Source of the DNA: Azohydromonas australica DSM 1124
Lineage (GTDB): Bacteria; Pseudomonadota; Gammaproteobacteria; Burkholderiales; Burkholderiaceae_C
Direction of reading: 5' to 3'
DNA: 64,000 nt
Assembly (NCBI RefSeq): GCF_000430725.1
Contig: NZ_KE387203.1
Location: forward strand, 146,236 to 210,235
Shown here: positions 21,133-30,139 of the stretch, piece after piece
Layout: each line of letters starts with the position of its first letter
How positions within the stretch are numbered: position 1 is the stretch's first letter
Notes under the pieces: generated by a model
What the model was told of the DNA's origin: nothing
The model's input: only the letters and a program-made list of their open reading frames with translations
Databases searched by the model: none
Position numbers and translations under genes: made by a program

Positions 21133-21741
21133 TCAGGGCCGGCGGTCAATAACCTGATCAATCAGGCCGTAAGACTTGGCCTCGGATGCGGACATGAAAT
21201 AGTCGCGCTCGGTGTCGGCCTGGATCTTCTCCAGCGGCTGGCCGGTGCGCTCGGCCAGGATGCGATTGAGCTGCTCGCGGGTCTTGAGAATCTCGCGGGC
21301 GTGGATCTCGATGTCCGTTGCCTGGCCCTGCGCCCCGCCCAGCGGCTGGTGGATCATGACCTTGGAGTTGGGCAGCGAGAAACGCTTGCCCTGCGCGCCG
21401 GCCGCCAGCAGGAACGCGCCCATGCTGGCTGCGATGCCCATGCACAGCGTGGACACGTCGGGCTTGATGAACTGCATCGTGTCGTAGATCGACATGCCCG
21501 CGCTCACGCTGCCGCCCGGGGAGTTGATGTAGAGCGAGATGTCCTTGTCCGGGTTCTCGCTCTCCAGGAACAGCAGCTGCGCCACCACCAGGTTGGCCGA
21601 CTGGTCGTTGACCGGCCCCACCAGGAAGATCACCCGCTCGCGCAGCAGCCGGCTGTAGATGTCGTACGCGCGCTCGCCGCGGCCCGACTGTTCGATGACG
21701 ATGGGCACCATGCCCAGGTTGTTCGTATCCAGCGCACTCAT
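21133..21741 (-). CDS. clpP: ClpP, proteolytic subunit of the Clp protease
   Basis: 202 residues from the ATG at 21741 (ribosome site AAGGAC 8 nt upstream; the open frame extends further but lacks one). The catalytic triad is visible: Ser106 in GIAASMGAF, His131 in MIHQPLGG and Asp180 in DTERDYF. The [14 protein letters not shown] segment is conserved. Fourteen subunits form the degradation chamber used with ClpX. Encoded between tig and clpX. Confidence 0.97.
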   Translation of the reverse strand: MSALDTNNLGMVPIVIEQSGRGERAYDIYSRLLRERVIFLVGPVNDQSANLVVAQLLFLESENPDKDISLYINSPGGSVSAGMSIYDTMQFIKPDVSTLCMGIAASMGAFLLAAGAQGKRFSLPNSKVMIHQPLGGAQGQATDIEIHAREILKTREQLNRILAERTGQPLEKIQADTERDYFMSASEAKSYGLIDQVIDRRP

Positions 21742-21785
21742 GAGGATTGTCCTTAAAGGGGAGGTTCCGCGACGATTATGTCGTG

Positions 21786-21822
21786 AAGAAAACAAGGGCG
21801 CCGGCCTTGCGGCGCGGCGCCC
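21786..21822 (-). terminator. Intrinsic terminator after tig
   Basis: Minus strand: GGGCGCCG / CGGCGCCC stem with an 11-nt loop followed by TTGTTTTCTTC. It lies between the tig stop and clpP, suggesting that part of tig transcription stops here and clpP is also transcribed separately. Confidence 0.7.
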
Positions 21823-21845
21823 TTCGGCCCTCTGAAAGCAAAGCC

Positions 21846-23153
21846 TTAGCCGGCCATCAGCTCCTCGAAGGGCAGCTGCTTGTCGTTGACCTTGGCCTGG
21901 CCCAGCACGAACTCGGTGACGTTGTTCTCGATCACCACGGCCTCGACTTCAGCCATGCGCTGGCGGTCGCTGAGGTACCAGCGCACCACCTCGGCCGGGT
22001 TCTCGTAGCTCTGCGCCATCTCCTCGATGTGCGCCTGCAGCTGCTCGGGCTTGGCCTGCAGGTTGTTGGCACGCACCAGCTCGGCCACCACCAGGCCCAG
22101 GCGCACGCGCTTCTCGGCCTGCGGCTGGAAGATCTCGGCGGGGATCGGGGCCTTGTCGGCGTCCTTGATGCCGCGCTGCTTGAGGTCGGCGCGGGCGTTC
22201 TGCGTCATGCGCGCGACTTCGTCTTCCACCAGCGCCTTGGGCAGGTCCAGCTCGGCGGCCTGGACCAGCGCATCCATCACGGCGGCCTTGTTCTTGGCCT
22301 GGACGCGGAACTTGACCTCGCGCTCGAGGTTCTTCTTCACGTCGGCGCGCAGCGCTTCCACGGTGCCTTCGCTGATGCCCAGCGACTTGGCGAACTCCTC
22401 GTTCACCTCGGGCAGGTGCTGCTGCTCGATCTTCTTCATCGTGACCAGGAAGTCGGCTTCCTTGCCCGCGACGTCCTTGCCGTGGTAGTCCTCGGGGAAC
22501 TGCAGCGGGAAGGTCTTGCTCTCGCCGGTCTTCATGCCGCGCACGGCCTTGTCGAACTGCTCCAGCATCTGGCCTTCGCCGATGATGAACTGGAAGCCCT
22601 CGGCCTTGCCGCCGGCGAAAGGCTCGCCGTCGATCTTGCCTTCGAAGTCGATGGTGACGCGGTCGGCTTCGGCAGCGCCTTCCTCGGCGGCACGCTCGGA
22701 GAAGCTGCGGCGCTGCTTGCGCAGGATGTCGATGGTCTTGTCGATCGCCTCTTCGCTGACCTCGGTGGCCACGCGCTCAACCTCGGCAGCGGCCAGGTCG
22801 CCGATCTTCACGTCCGGATAGACCTCGAAGGTGGCGTCGAACGCCAGCTCGCCTTCACCGGCCTCGTCCTTCTGCGTGATCTTGGGCGCGCCGGCCACGC
22901 GCAGCTTGGCTTCGGTGGCAGCGTTGGCGAAGGCCTCGCCCACCTTGTCGTTCATGACCTCGTACTGCACCGAGAAGCCGTAGCGCTGCGCCACCACGCT
23001 CATCGGCACCTTGCCCGGACGGAAGCCGTCAGCCTTGACAGTGCGCGAAAGCTTCTTCAAGCGCGACTGCACCTCGTTGTTGATGGCGTCCGCGGGCAGC
23101 GTCAGCGTGATGCGGCGCTCCAGCTTGTCGAGGGTTTCCACTTGGACGGTCAT
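21846..23153 (-). CDS. tig: Trigger factor
   Basis: 435 residues. The N-terminal ribosome-binding domain has the signature [12 protein letters not shown] near residue 45, followed by a PPIase FKBP-type middle domain (around [19 protein letters not shown]) and the alpha-helical C-terminal chaperone arms. It binds the ribosomal exit tunnel through L23 and shields nascent chains. First gene of the tig-clpP-clpX-lon block, 26 bp downstream of tRNA-Leu(TAG). Confidence 0.97.
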   Translation of the reverse strand: MTVQVETLDKLERRITLTLPADAINNEVQSRLKKLSRTVKADGFRPGKVPMSVVAQRYGFSVQYEVMNDKVGEAFANAATEAKLRVAGAPKITQKDEAGEGELAFDATFEVYPDVKIGDLAAAEVERVATEVSEEAIDKTIDILRKQRRSFSERAAEEGAAEADRVTIDFEGKIDGEPFAGGKAEGFQFIIGEGQMLEQFDKAVRGMKTGESKTFPLQFPEDYHGKDVAGKEADFLVTMKKIEQQHLPEVNEEFAKSLGISEGTVEALRADVKKNLEREVKFRVQAKNKAAVMDALVQAAELDLPKALVEDEVARMTQNARADLKQRGIKDADKAPIPAEIFQPQAEKRVRLGLVVAELVRANNLQAKPEQLQAHIEEMAQSYENPAEVVRWYLSDRQRMAEVEAVVIENNVTEFVLGQAKVNDKQLPFEELMAG

Positions 23154-23179
23154 GATGTCGTGCTCTTTCGTTGCTTGTG

Positions 23180-23266
23180 TGGTGCGCGGGGCCGGACTCG
23201 AACCGGCACGCCATCGCTGGCGTCAGGACCTAAACCTGGTGCGTCTACCAATTTCGCCACCCGCGC
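23180..23266 (-). tRNA. tRNA-Leu (anticodon TAG)
   Basis: Minus strand: acceptor GCGCGGG/CCCGCGC, D-arm TGGCGAAATTGGTAGAC, anticodon loop TTTAGGT (anticodon TAG), long variable arm and T-arm GCCGGTTCGAGTCCGGC, with CCA encoded. It is the CUA-reading leucine tRNA; a TAAAAT -10-like box occurs about 63 bp upstream (23329-23334). Confidence 0.95.
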
Positions 23267-23390
23267 CGTTGTCCCAGCAGTGCCGCCCGAGCGAGGCCGG
23301 CATTGCGCAGTGATTCGGCAAACCCTGCATTTTAGCCTGCCGCCGCGACGTCCCCGTGGACAAGGGATCTGCCATGGACAATCGCGCCCC

Positions 23391-24242
23391 GTGAGCATCG
23401 ACCACTACGAAAACTTTCCCGTCGCCTCCGTGCTGTGTCCGCCGGCCCTGCGCCCGGCCGTGGTCGCCATCTACCACTTCGCGCGCACCGCCGACGACAT
23501 CGCCGACGAGGGCGACGCGCCGCCCGCGCAGCGCCTGGCGGCACTGGGCGCCTACCGCGCCGAGCTGGAGCGCTGCGCTGCAGGGCTGCCGCCGCTGGAC
23601 CCGCGCTGGCGCCGCGTGTTCGAGCCGCTGGCAGTGCAGATGCGCCGCTTCGCGCTGCCGCCGCAGCTGCTGGGCGACCTGCTCAGCGCCTTCGAGCAGG
23701 ACACCGGCAACCCGCACTACCCCGACCGCGCCGCGCTGCTGGACTACTGCCGCCGCTCGGCCGATCCCATCGGGCGGCTGCTGCTGCACCTCTACGGCGT
23801 GCAGGAGCGCGCCGCGCTGGCGCAGTCCGACGCCATCTGCAGCGCGCTGCAGCTCATCAACTTCTGGCAGGACTTCAGCGTGGACCTGCCGCGCGGCCGC
23901 CACTACGTCCCGCTGGCCGACGCGGCGCGCCACGGCCTGACGCTGCAGCAGCTCGAAGCACAGCAGGACAGCACCGCGACGCAGGCCCTGGTGCGCGAGC
24001 TCTGCGACTGGGCGCGTGCGCTGATGGTTTCCGGTGCGCCGCTGGTGCACCGGCTGCCCGGGCGCGCCGGCTGGGAGCTGCGCCTGGTGGTGCAGGGCGG
24101 GCTGCGCATCCTTGAGAAAATCGAGCGGATGAACCACGCCACCCTCGCCCGGCGTCCCAAGCTGGACGCCTTCGACGTGCCGCGCCTGCTGTGGCGTGCC
24201 CTGGGCATGCGCGCCGGCACCGCGGCCCGGAGCCCCGCATGA
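23391..24242 (+). CDS. hpnC: Hydroxysqualene synthase HpnC
   Basis: 283 residues from the GTG at 23391. The start VSIDHYENFPVASVLCP, the aspartate motif RTADDIADEGD and the second motif QLINFWQDFSVDLPRGRHY place it in the HpnC branch of the squalene/phytoene synthase fold. In the characterised HpnCDE route it hydrolyses presqualene diphosphate to hydroxysqualene. Ribosome site: AAGGG sits 8 nt before an ATG at 23374 that opens a six-codon frame whose TGA overlaps this GTG, suggesting coupling. Overlaps hpnD by ATGA. Confidence 0.92.
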   Translation: MSIDHYENFPVASVLCPPALRPAVVAIYHFARTADDIADEGDAPPAQRLAALGAYRAELERCAAGLPPLDPRWRRVFEPLAVQMRRFALPPQLLGDLLSAFEQDTGNPHYPDRAALLDYCRRSADPIGRLLLHLYGVQERAALAQSDAICSALQLINFWQDFSVDLPRGRHYVPLADAARHGLTLQQLEAQQDSTATQALVRELCDWARALMVSGAPLVHRLPGRAGWELRLVVQGGLRILEKIERMNHATLARRPKLDAFDVPRLLWRALGMRAGTAARSPA

Positions 24243-25087
24243 CGCCGCAGCAATACGTGCAGGAGAAGGCAGCGGCCAGCGGCTCGTCCTTCTATTACGC
24301 CTTCCGCTTCCTGCCGCCGCCGCGGCGCGAGGCCATCACGGCCTTCTATGCCTTCTGCCGCGAGGTGGACGACGTGGTGGACGAGGCCCACGACCCCGGC
24401 GTGGCCGCCACCAAGCTGGCCTGGTGGCGCCAGGAGGTGGCTTCCGCCTTCGCCGGCAAGCCCAGCCATCCGGTGATGCAGGCGCTCATGCCGCACGTGG
24501 CGGACTACGGCATCGAGCCGCGCCAGCTCCACGCCGTGATCGAGGGCTGCGAGATGGACCTGCAGCAGACGCGCTACCTGGACTTCCCCGCGCTGCAGCG
24601 CTACTGCCACCTGGTGGCCGGCATCGTGGGCGAGGTGGCCGCCGGCATCTTCGGCCGCACGCACGAGAAGACGCTGCAGTACGCGCACACGCTGGGCCAG
24701 GCGATGCAGCTCACCAACATCATTCGCGACGTGGGCGAGGACGCGCGGCGCGGGCGCATCTACCTGCCGGTGAGCGAGCTGCAGCGCTTCGACGTCAAGG
24801 CCAACGAGATCCTGCGGCGCGATGCACCGTGGGGCTACAGCGATCGCTTCACGGCGCTGATGCGCTTCCAGGCCGAGCGCGCGCACCGGCTCTACGACGA
24901 GGCGCTGGCGCTGCTGCCCGAGGAGGACCGGCGCGCCCAGCGGCCGGGACTGATGATGGCGGAGATCTACCGCACGCTGCTGCGCGAGATCGAGGCGGCC
25001 GGCTTCCAGGTGCTGCACCAGCGCATCTCGCTCACGCCGCTGCGCAAGGTCTGGATCGCCATGCGCACCAACTGGCAGGCGCGCTGA
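24239..25087 (+). CDS. hpnD: Presqualene diphosphate synthase HpnD
   Basis: 282 residues. Prenyl-diphosphate motifs FCREVDDVVDE (near residue 40) and LTNIIRDVGEDARRGRIYLP (near 165) are intact. HpnD condenses two farnesyl diphosphates head-to-head to presqualene diphosphate, the substrate of HpnC. It starts within the hpnC stop (ATGA) and its own stop overlaps the hpnE start (TGATG), so all three are translated together. Confidence 0.94.
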   Translation: MTPQQYVQEKAAASGSSFYYAFRFLPPPRREAITAFYAFCREVDDVVDEAHDPGVAATKLAWWRQEVASAFAGKPSHPVMQALMPHVADYGIEPRQLHAVIEGCEMDLQQTRYLDFPALQRYCHLVAGIVGEVAAGIFGRTHEKTLQYAHTLGQAMQLTNIIRDVGEDARRGRIYLPVSELQRFDVKANEILRRDAPWGYSDRFTALMRFQAERAHRLYDEALALLPEEDRRAQRPGLMMAEIYRTLLREIEAAGFQVLHQRISLTPLRKVWIAMRTNWQAR

Positions 25088-26403
25088 TGGCCGCGCCGGC
25101 GCTGCGGCCCGGCGCGGCGGCGCGGTCGCTGGACGTGGGCGTCGTCGGCGGCGGCTGGGCCGGCCTGGCCGCGGCGGTGGAGGCGGTGGCGCGCGGCCAC
25201 CGCGTCACGCTGTTCGAGATGGCGCCGCGCCTGGGCGGGCGCGCGCGCGCCCTGCCCGACGGCGTGCTGGACAACGGCCAGCACATCCTCATCGGCGCCT
25301 ACCGCCAGACGCTGGCCCTGATGCGCCATGTCGGCGTGGAACCGGAGCAGGTGCTGCAACGCCTGCCGCTGGCGCTGGTCACGCCCGACGGGCGGGGACT
25401 GCGCCTGCCGCCGGGCCCTCCGCTGGCCACCTTCGGCTGGGCCGTGCTGCGCCGCGAGGGCTGGAGCGTGGGCGAGCGGCTGGGCCTGCTGGGCGCCTCG
25501 CTGCGCTGGGCGGCAATGCGCTTCCGCTGCCCTTCGGACTGGAGCGTGGCCCGGCTGTGCCAGCCGCTGTCGCCGCGCGTGCGCGCCGAGCTGATCGACC
25601 CGCTGTGCGTGGCGGCACTGAACACGCCGGCCGAGCGCGCCAGCGCCTCGGTATTCCTGCGCGTGCTGAAGGACGCGCTCTTCGGCGGCGCCGGCGCGGC
25701 CGACCTGCTGCTGCCGCGCCGCCCGCTCTCGGCGCTGCTGCCGGAACCCGCCGCCGACTGGCTGCGCCGCCAGGGCGCCACGCTGCGCGTCGGTACCCGC
25801 GTCCAGGCACTGTCGCGTGAAGACAACGGCGCTTGGCAGGTGCAGGGCCAGCGTTTCGATGCCGTGGTGCTGGCAGCCAGCGCCGCCGAGGCCACGCGGC
25901 TCGCCCAGCCGCTGGCGCCGGACTGGGCCGCGCAGGCCGCGGCGCTGCGGTACGAACCGATCGTGACCGTCTACCTGGAAAGCCCGGGCACCCAGCTGGC
26001 GCAGCCCATGCTGCAGCTGCAGGACTCCGACACCGCCCCGGCGCAGTTCCTCTTCGACCACGGCGCGCTGAGTGGCATGCCGGGCTGCTTTGCCGCCGTC
26101 GTCAGCGGCGCGGCCCCGTGGACGGCGCGCGGACTCCCGGCCACCGGCGAGGCCGTGCGGGAGCAACTGCTGAGGGATTTCCCCGCTGGCACTTGGCGCC
26201 AGCCACCCTGCGTGAAACGCGTGGTCGCCGAGCGCCGCGCCACCTTCGCCTGCACGCCCGATCTGCAGCGGCCGCCCGCGCGCATCGCACCGGGCCTGTG
26301 GGCCGCCGGCGACTACGTGCAGGGCCCCTACCCCGCCACGCTGGAAGGCGCTGTGCTCGCCGGTGTCGCGGCCGCTCGCGCGCTGGAACAACCTCTGCGC
26401 TGA
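25087..26403 (+). CDS. hpnE: Hydroxysqualene dehydroxylase HpnE
   Basis: 438 residues, FAD-dependent amine-oxidase-like fold. N-terminal dinucleotide motif VGVVGGGWAGLAAAVEAVARG, then LGGRARALPDGVLDNGQHILIGAY and the C-terminal FAD motif GLWAAGDYVQGPYPATLEGAVLAG. It reduces hydroxysqualene to squalene, the last step of the HpnCDE route. Hopene cyclase (shc/hpnF) and later hopanoid genes are not in the window. Confidence 0.93.
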   Translation: MAAPALRPGAAARSLDVGVVGGGWAGLAAAVEAVARGHRVTLFEMAPRLGGRARALPDGVLDNGQHILIGAYRQTLALMRHVGVEPEQVLQRLPLALVTPDGRGLRLPPGPPLATFGWAVLRREGWSVGERLGLLGASLRWAAMRFRCPSDWSVARLCQPLSPRVRAELIDPLCVAALNTPAERASASVFLRVLKDALFGGAGAADLLLPRRPLSALLPEPAADWLRRQGATLRVGTRVQALSREDNGAWQVQGQRFDAVVLAASAAEATRLAQPLAPDWAAQAAALRYEPIVTVYLESPGTQLAQPMLQLQDSDTAPAQFLFDHGALSGMPGCFAAVVSGAAPWTARGLPATGEAVREQLLRDFPAGTWRQPPCVKRVVAERRATFACTPDLQRPPARIAPGLWAAGDYVQGPYPATLEGAVLAGVAAARALEQPLR

Positions 26404-26488
26404 TCGCCTCCCCCTGTGTGGCGGGCCCCTCCGTGGAGGGCTGCACACCCGTAGGAACCCGCAGGCGTCATATCAACGGGCAGAGTGA

Positions 26489-26506
26489 ATTTTCGCGATG
26501 CAAAAT
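26489..26506. promoter_or_regulatory. Imperfect palindrome upstream of the IclR gene, possible operator
   Basis: ATTTTCGCGATGCAAAAT has 5-bp complementary ends and a GC-containing centre, resembling IclR-family boxes (TTTTGC-N-GCAAAA type). It overlaps the upstream candidate start codon at 26498 and lies 28 bp before the preferred ATG. Autoregulation is common in this family; the match is weak. Confidence 0.35.
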
Positions 26507-26533
26507 ATTGCCAACCACAGCACAATCAGCGCC

Positions 26534-27307
26534 ATGCAGAAGAAGGAAGTTCAGACGCCCACGATCCAGGTCCTGGAGCGCAGCTTTGCCCTGCTGGATG
26601 TGCTGGCGGCTCATCGCGACCCGGTGTCGCTCAAGGAGATCAGCGAGCGCACTGGACTGCATCCGTCCACGGCGCACCGCATCCTCAACGACTTGGCGGC
26701 GGGCCGTTTCGTGGACCGTCCCGAAGCCGGCAGCTACCGGCTGGGTATGCGGTTGCTGGAGCTGGGCAATCTCGTGAAGGCACGGCTGGATGTGCGCGAC
26801 GCGGCGCTGGGGCCGATGCGCGAGCTCCACAAGCTCACGCACCAGACGGTCAACCTGTCGGTGCGCCAGGGCGATGAGATTGTCTACATCGAGCGCACCT
26901 ACAGCGAACGCTCCGGGATGCAGGTGGTGCGTGCGGTGGGCGGCCGTGCCCCGCTGCACCTGACTTCGGTCGGCAAGCTGTTCCTGGCCCATGACGAGCC
27001 GCAGCGCGTGCGTGCCTACGCCACGCGCACCGGGCTGGCCGGGCACACGCGCAACAGCATCACCGACCTGCCGCGGCTGGAACGCGAACTCACCAGCGTG
27101 CGCCAGCAGGGCATCGCGCGCGACGACGAGGAGCTGGAGCTGGGCGTGCGCTGCATGGCCGCGGGCATCTACGACGACCAGAACCAGCTCGTGGCCGGCC
27201 TGTCGCTGTCGGCGCCGTCCGACCGGTTGGAAGAAGGCTGGATCGAGCGTATCAAGTCCACCGCGGCCGATATCTCGCGCGCGCTGGGGCAATCCCACCA
27301 GGGCTGA
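26534..27307 (+). CDS. IclR family transcriptional regulator
   Basis: 257 residues from the ATG at 26534 (an ATG at 26498 would add 12 residues but overlaps the palindrome; neither has a strong ribosome site). The N-terminal winged helix-turn-helix (QVLERSFALLDVLAAH ... SLKEISERTGLHPSTAHRILNDL) precedes the IclR effector domain (about residues 80-250) with GMQVVRAVGGRAPLHLTSVGK and LGVRCMAAGIYDD. Ligand and targets are unknown: it follows hpnE with 130 bp between and has no metabolic partner beside it. Confidence 0.9.
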   Translation: MQKKEVQTPTIQVLERSFALLDVLAAHRDPVSLKEISERTGLHPSTAHRILNDLAAGRFVDRPEAGSYRLGMRLLELGNLVKARLDVRDAALGPMRELHKLTHQTVNLSVRQGDEIVYIERTYSERSGMQVVRAVGGRAPLHLTSVGKLFLAHDEPQRVRAYATRTGLAGHTRNSITDLPRLERELTSVRQQGIARDDEELELGVRCMAAGIYDDQNQLVAGLSLSAPSDRLEEGWIERIKSTAADISRALGQSHQG

Positions 27308-27342
27308 AGCCGCCAGGCGCGCTGCGCTTCAAGCCCCAAACG

Positions 27343-27372
27343 AAAAGGCCTGTCCGCTGGGACAGGCCTTTT
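27343..27372. terminator. Bidirectional intrinsic terminator
   Basis: AAAAGGCCTGTCC / GGACAGGCCTTTT stem with a 4-nt loop, flanked by A and T runs so that it works on both strands. It separates the IclR gene (plus) from the PBP7-like gene (minus). Confidence 0.88.
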
Positions 27373-27420
27373 GCCTTGCAGCCGCCTGAGGCATCAGGCG
27401 CTGCGAGATGTCTTCCCGGC

Positions 27421-28449
27421 TCAGCCGCCGCTGTTGGCCATGGCCTTGACGCCGGAAGAGGCGCCCTGGACGAGCCACTTGCGCAACCGCTCGGCGTCGC
27501 CGATACGCGAATATTTCCCGGCGGAGTCCAGCAGCACCATGATCAGCTTGCGGCCGGCCAGGTCTGCCTGCATCACCAGGCAGCGCCCGGCTTCGGTGAT
27601 GTAGCCGGTCTTCTGCAGGCCGATGTCCCAGCTGCCACCGCGCACCAGGCCGTTGGTGTTGTGGAACGCCACCTGGCGGCTGCCGATGGACACCACGTGC
27701 TCGGGCGAGGTCGAGTACTCGCGCAGGATCTGGTTGCCGTGCGCGTACTTGACCAGCGCCGCCAAGTCGCGCGCGCTGGACTGGTTGCGGCTGGACAGCC
27801 CCGTGGGCTCGGCGTAGTGCGTGTCGTTCATGCCCAACTCGCGCGCCTTGCGGTTCATGGCGGCCACGAAGGCCTCCAGCCCGCCCGGATAGTGGCGGCC
27901 GAGCGCATTGGCGGCGCGGTTCTCGGACGCCATCAACGCCAGATGCAGCATCTCGTCGCGGGTCAGCTTGGTGCCCACGGCCAGACGCGAGCTGCTGTTC
28001 TTCTCGGTGTCGACGTCCTCCTCGGTGATGGTCAGCACCTCGTCCAGCGGCTGCTGGGCCTCGGTCACCACCAGCGTCGTCATCAGCTTGGTGATGGAGG
28101 CGATAGGCAGCACGGCCTGCGGGTTCTTGCTGAACAGGACCTCGTTGGTGTCCTGGTCCATCACCAAGGCAACGCTGGACTTCAGGTCCAGCGGATCGCT
28201 GGTGCCATGCAGCCCGTAGATGTGGCCAAAGGAGAGCCGGGCCGGCGCGGCCTCGATCTCCGGCGAGCTGCGGCGCGCCAGCACCGTGCGCACTACCTTG
28301 GATTTCTCCACCTTCGCCTCAACGCGAGCCGGCGCCTTGCGCACCGGTTTTCGCCCAGCTGCTTCGACGTCGAAGGGCTGCAACAAAGCTGTGCCGGCCA
28401 GCACGGCCAGCGACCAGGTCATCAGGCGGAGATTGTTAAGGCGACGCAC
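27421..28449 (-). CDS. pbpG: D-alanyl-D-alanine endopeptidase, PBP7-like
   Basis: 342 residues from a GTG at 28449, chosen because GGAAG lies 7 nt upstream; the open frame also allows TTG 28455. A signal peptide (MTWSLAVLAGTALL) leads to a basic linker, then an S11 peptidase domain with the three penicillin-binding motifs: SITK (nucleophile Ser), SEN and KTG. PBP7/PbpG cleaves D-Ala-mDAP cross-links in the periplasm. The C-terminal DUF of PBP5 is absent, which favours PBP7 over PBP5. Confidence 0.88.
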   Translation of the reverse strand: MRRLNNLRLMTWSLAVLAGTALLQPFDVEAAGRKPVRKAPARVEAKVEKSKVVRTVLARRSSPEIEAAPARLSFGHIYGLHGTSDPLDLKSSVALVMDQDTNEVLFSKNPQAVLPIASITKLMTTLVVTEAQQPLDEVLTITEEDVDTEKNSSSRLAVGTKLTRDEMLHLALMASENRAANALGRHYPGGLEAFVAAMNRKARELGMNDTHYAEPTGLSSRNQSSARDLAALVKYAHGNQILREYSTSPEHVVSIGSRQVAFHNTNGLVRGGSWDIGLQKTGYITEAGRCLVMQADLAGRKLIMVLLDSAGKYSRIGDAERLRKWLVQGASSGVKAMANSGG

Positions 28450-28584
28450 GGTCAAACTTCCGGACTGCGGGGGCCGCAGAGTTTAAAGGAGGGGAAAAAC
28501 ATATGCAATATCAAAAACTTAGAGCAACTTCCTCAAGTTGAACTTGCACATGCTCTGGTCCCTGCAGGCCAGCCGCACCCCTTG

Positions 28585-30126
28585 CTAGCCCTGTGCGGCC
28601 ACGCGCTCGGCCTGGCTGTGGAGCTTGTTCAGCGCCGACAGATAGGCCTTGGCCGAAGCGATGACGATGTCGGGGTCGGCCCCGACACCGTTGACCACTC
28701 GGCCACCGAGTTGCAGCCGCACCGTCACCTCGCCCTGGGATTCTGTGCTGCCCGAGGTGATGGCATTGACCGAATACAGCAACAGTTCTGCACCACTTCT
28801 TACTTTCGATTCGATGGCCTTGAGGCTGGCGTCTACCGGCCCGTTGCCATCGCTTTCCGCATGGTGCTCCTGCTCGCCGGCGGCGAACACCACGCGGGCA
28901 AAGGGTCGTTCACCGGTTTCAGAACGCTGAGCCAACGAAAGCAACCGGTAATGTTCGTGTTCACTGGTAACGCTCTCGTCGCCCAGCAGCGCGATGATGT
29001 CCTCATCGAAGATCTCGCTCTTGCGGTCGGCCAGGTCCTTGAAGCGCGCGAAGGCAGCATTGAGCTCGGCTTCAGATTCCAGCTCCACGCCCAGCTCCTG
29101 CAGCCGCTGGCGGAAAGCGTTGCGGCCCGAGAGCTTGCCCAGCACGATCTTGTTGGCGCTCCAGCCCACGTCCTCGGCGCGCATGATTTCGTAGGTGTCG
29201 CGCGCCTTGAGCACGCCGTCCTGGTGGATGCCGCTGGCATGCGCGAAGGCATTGGCGCCCACCACCGCCTTGTTGGGCTGCACCACGAAGCCCGTGGTCT
29301 GCGCCACCAGGCGCGAGGCCGACACGATCTGCGTGGTGTCGATGCCCACCTCCAGCCCGAAGTGGTCGCGCCGCGTCCGCACGGCCATCACCACCTCTTC
29401 CAGCGAGGTGTTGCCCGCGCGCTCGCCCAGGCCGTTGATGGTGCATTCCACCTGGCGCGCGCCGCCGATCTTCACGCCGGCCAGCGAGTTGGCCACCGCC
29501 ATGCCCAGGTCGTTGTGGCAGTGCACCGACCACACCGCCTTGTCGGAGTTGGGCACGCGCTCGCGCAGCATGCGGATGAAGTTGCCGTAGAGCTCGGGGA
29601 TGGCGTAGCCGACGGTGTCGGGCACGTTGATGGTGGTAGCGCCCTCCTCGATCACCGCCTCCAGCACGCGGCACAGGAAGTCCGGATCGGAGCGGTAGCC
29701 GTCCTCGGGCGAGAACTCGATGTCCGGGCACAGGTTGCGCGCGAAGCGAACCGCCAGCCGCGCCTGCTCCAGCACCTGCTCGCGCGTCATGCGCAGCTTC
29801 TTCTCCATATGGAGCTCGCTGGTGGCGATGAAGGTGTGGATGCGCGAGCGCGGCGCGTCCTTGAGCGCCTCGGCCGCGCGCGAGATGTCGCGGTCGTTGG
29901 CGCGTGCCAGCGAGCACACGGTCGCCTCGCGGACGTGCGAGGCGATGGCGCGCACGGCCTCGAAGTCGCCGGGGCTGGCGGCGGCGAAGCCCGCCTCGAT
30001 CACGTCCACGCGCAGCCGCTCCAGCTGGCGCGCGATGCGCAGCTTCTCGTCGCGGGTCATGGACGCGCCGGGCGACTGCTCGCCGTCACGCAAGGTGGTG
30101 TCGAAGATGATCAGCTTGTCGCTCAT
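28585..30126 (-). CDS. leuA: 2-isopropylmalate synthase, type 1 (LeuA1)
   Basis: 513 residues. The catalytic TIM barrel starts with [27 protein letters not shown] carries the metal-binding His pair, and GLGERAGN the conserved Gly-Glu-Arg. The C-terminal regulatory domain (about residues 390-505), which binds leucine for feedback, is present. It condenses acetyl-CoA with 2-oxoisovalerate in the first committed step to leucine. It starts 13 bp after the stop of a second, only distantly similar leuA, with GAAGGAG as ribosome site. Confidence 0.95.
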   Translation of the reverse strand: MSDKLIIFDTTLRDGEQSPGASMTRDEKLRIARQLERLRVDVIEAGFAAASPGDFEAVRAIASHVREATVCSLARANDRDISRAAEALKDAPRSRIHTFIATSELHMEKKLRMTREQVLEQARLAVRFARNLCPDIEFSPEDGYRSDPDFLCRVLEAVIEEGATTINVPDTVGYAIPELYGNFIRMLRERVPNSDKAVWSVHCHNDLGMAVANSLAGVKIGGARQVECTINGLGERAGNTSLEEVVMAVRTRRDHFGLEVGIDTTQIVSASRLVAQTTGFVVQPNKAVVGANAFAHASGIHQDGVLKARDTYEIMRAEDVGWSANKIVLGKLSGRNAFRQRLQELGVELESEAELNAAFARFKDLADRKSEIFDEDIIALLGDESVTSEHEHYRLLSLAQRSETGERPFARVVFAAGEQEHHAESDGNGPVDASLKAIESKVRSGAELLLYSVNAITSGSTESQGEVTVRLQLGGRVVNGVGADPDIVIASAKAYLSALNKLHSQAERVAAQG

Positions 30127-30139
30127 GGCCTTGTCTCCT

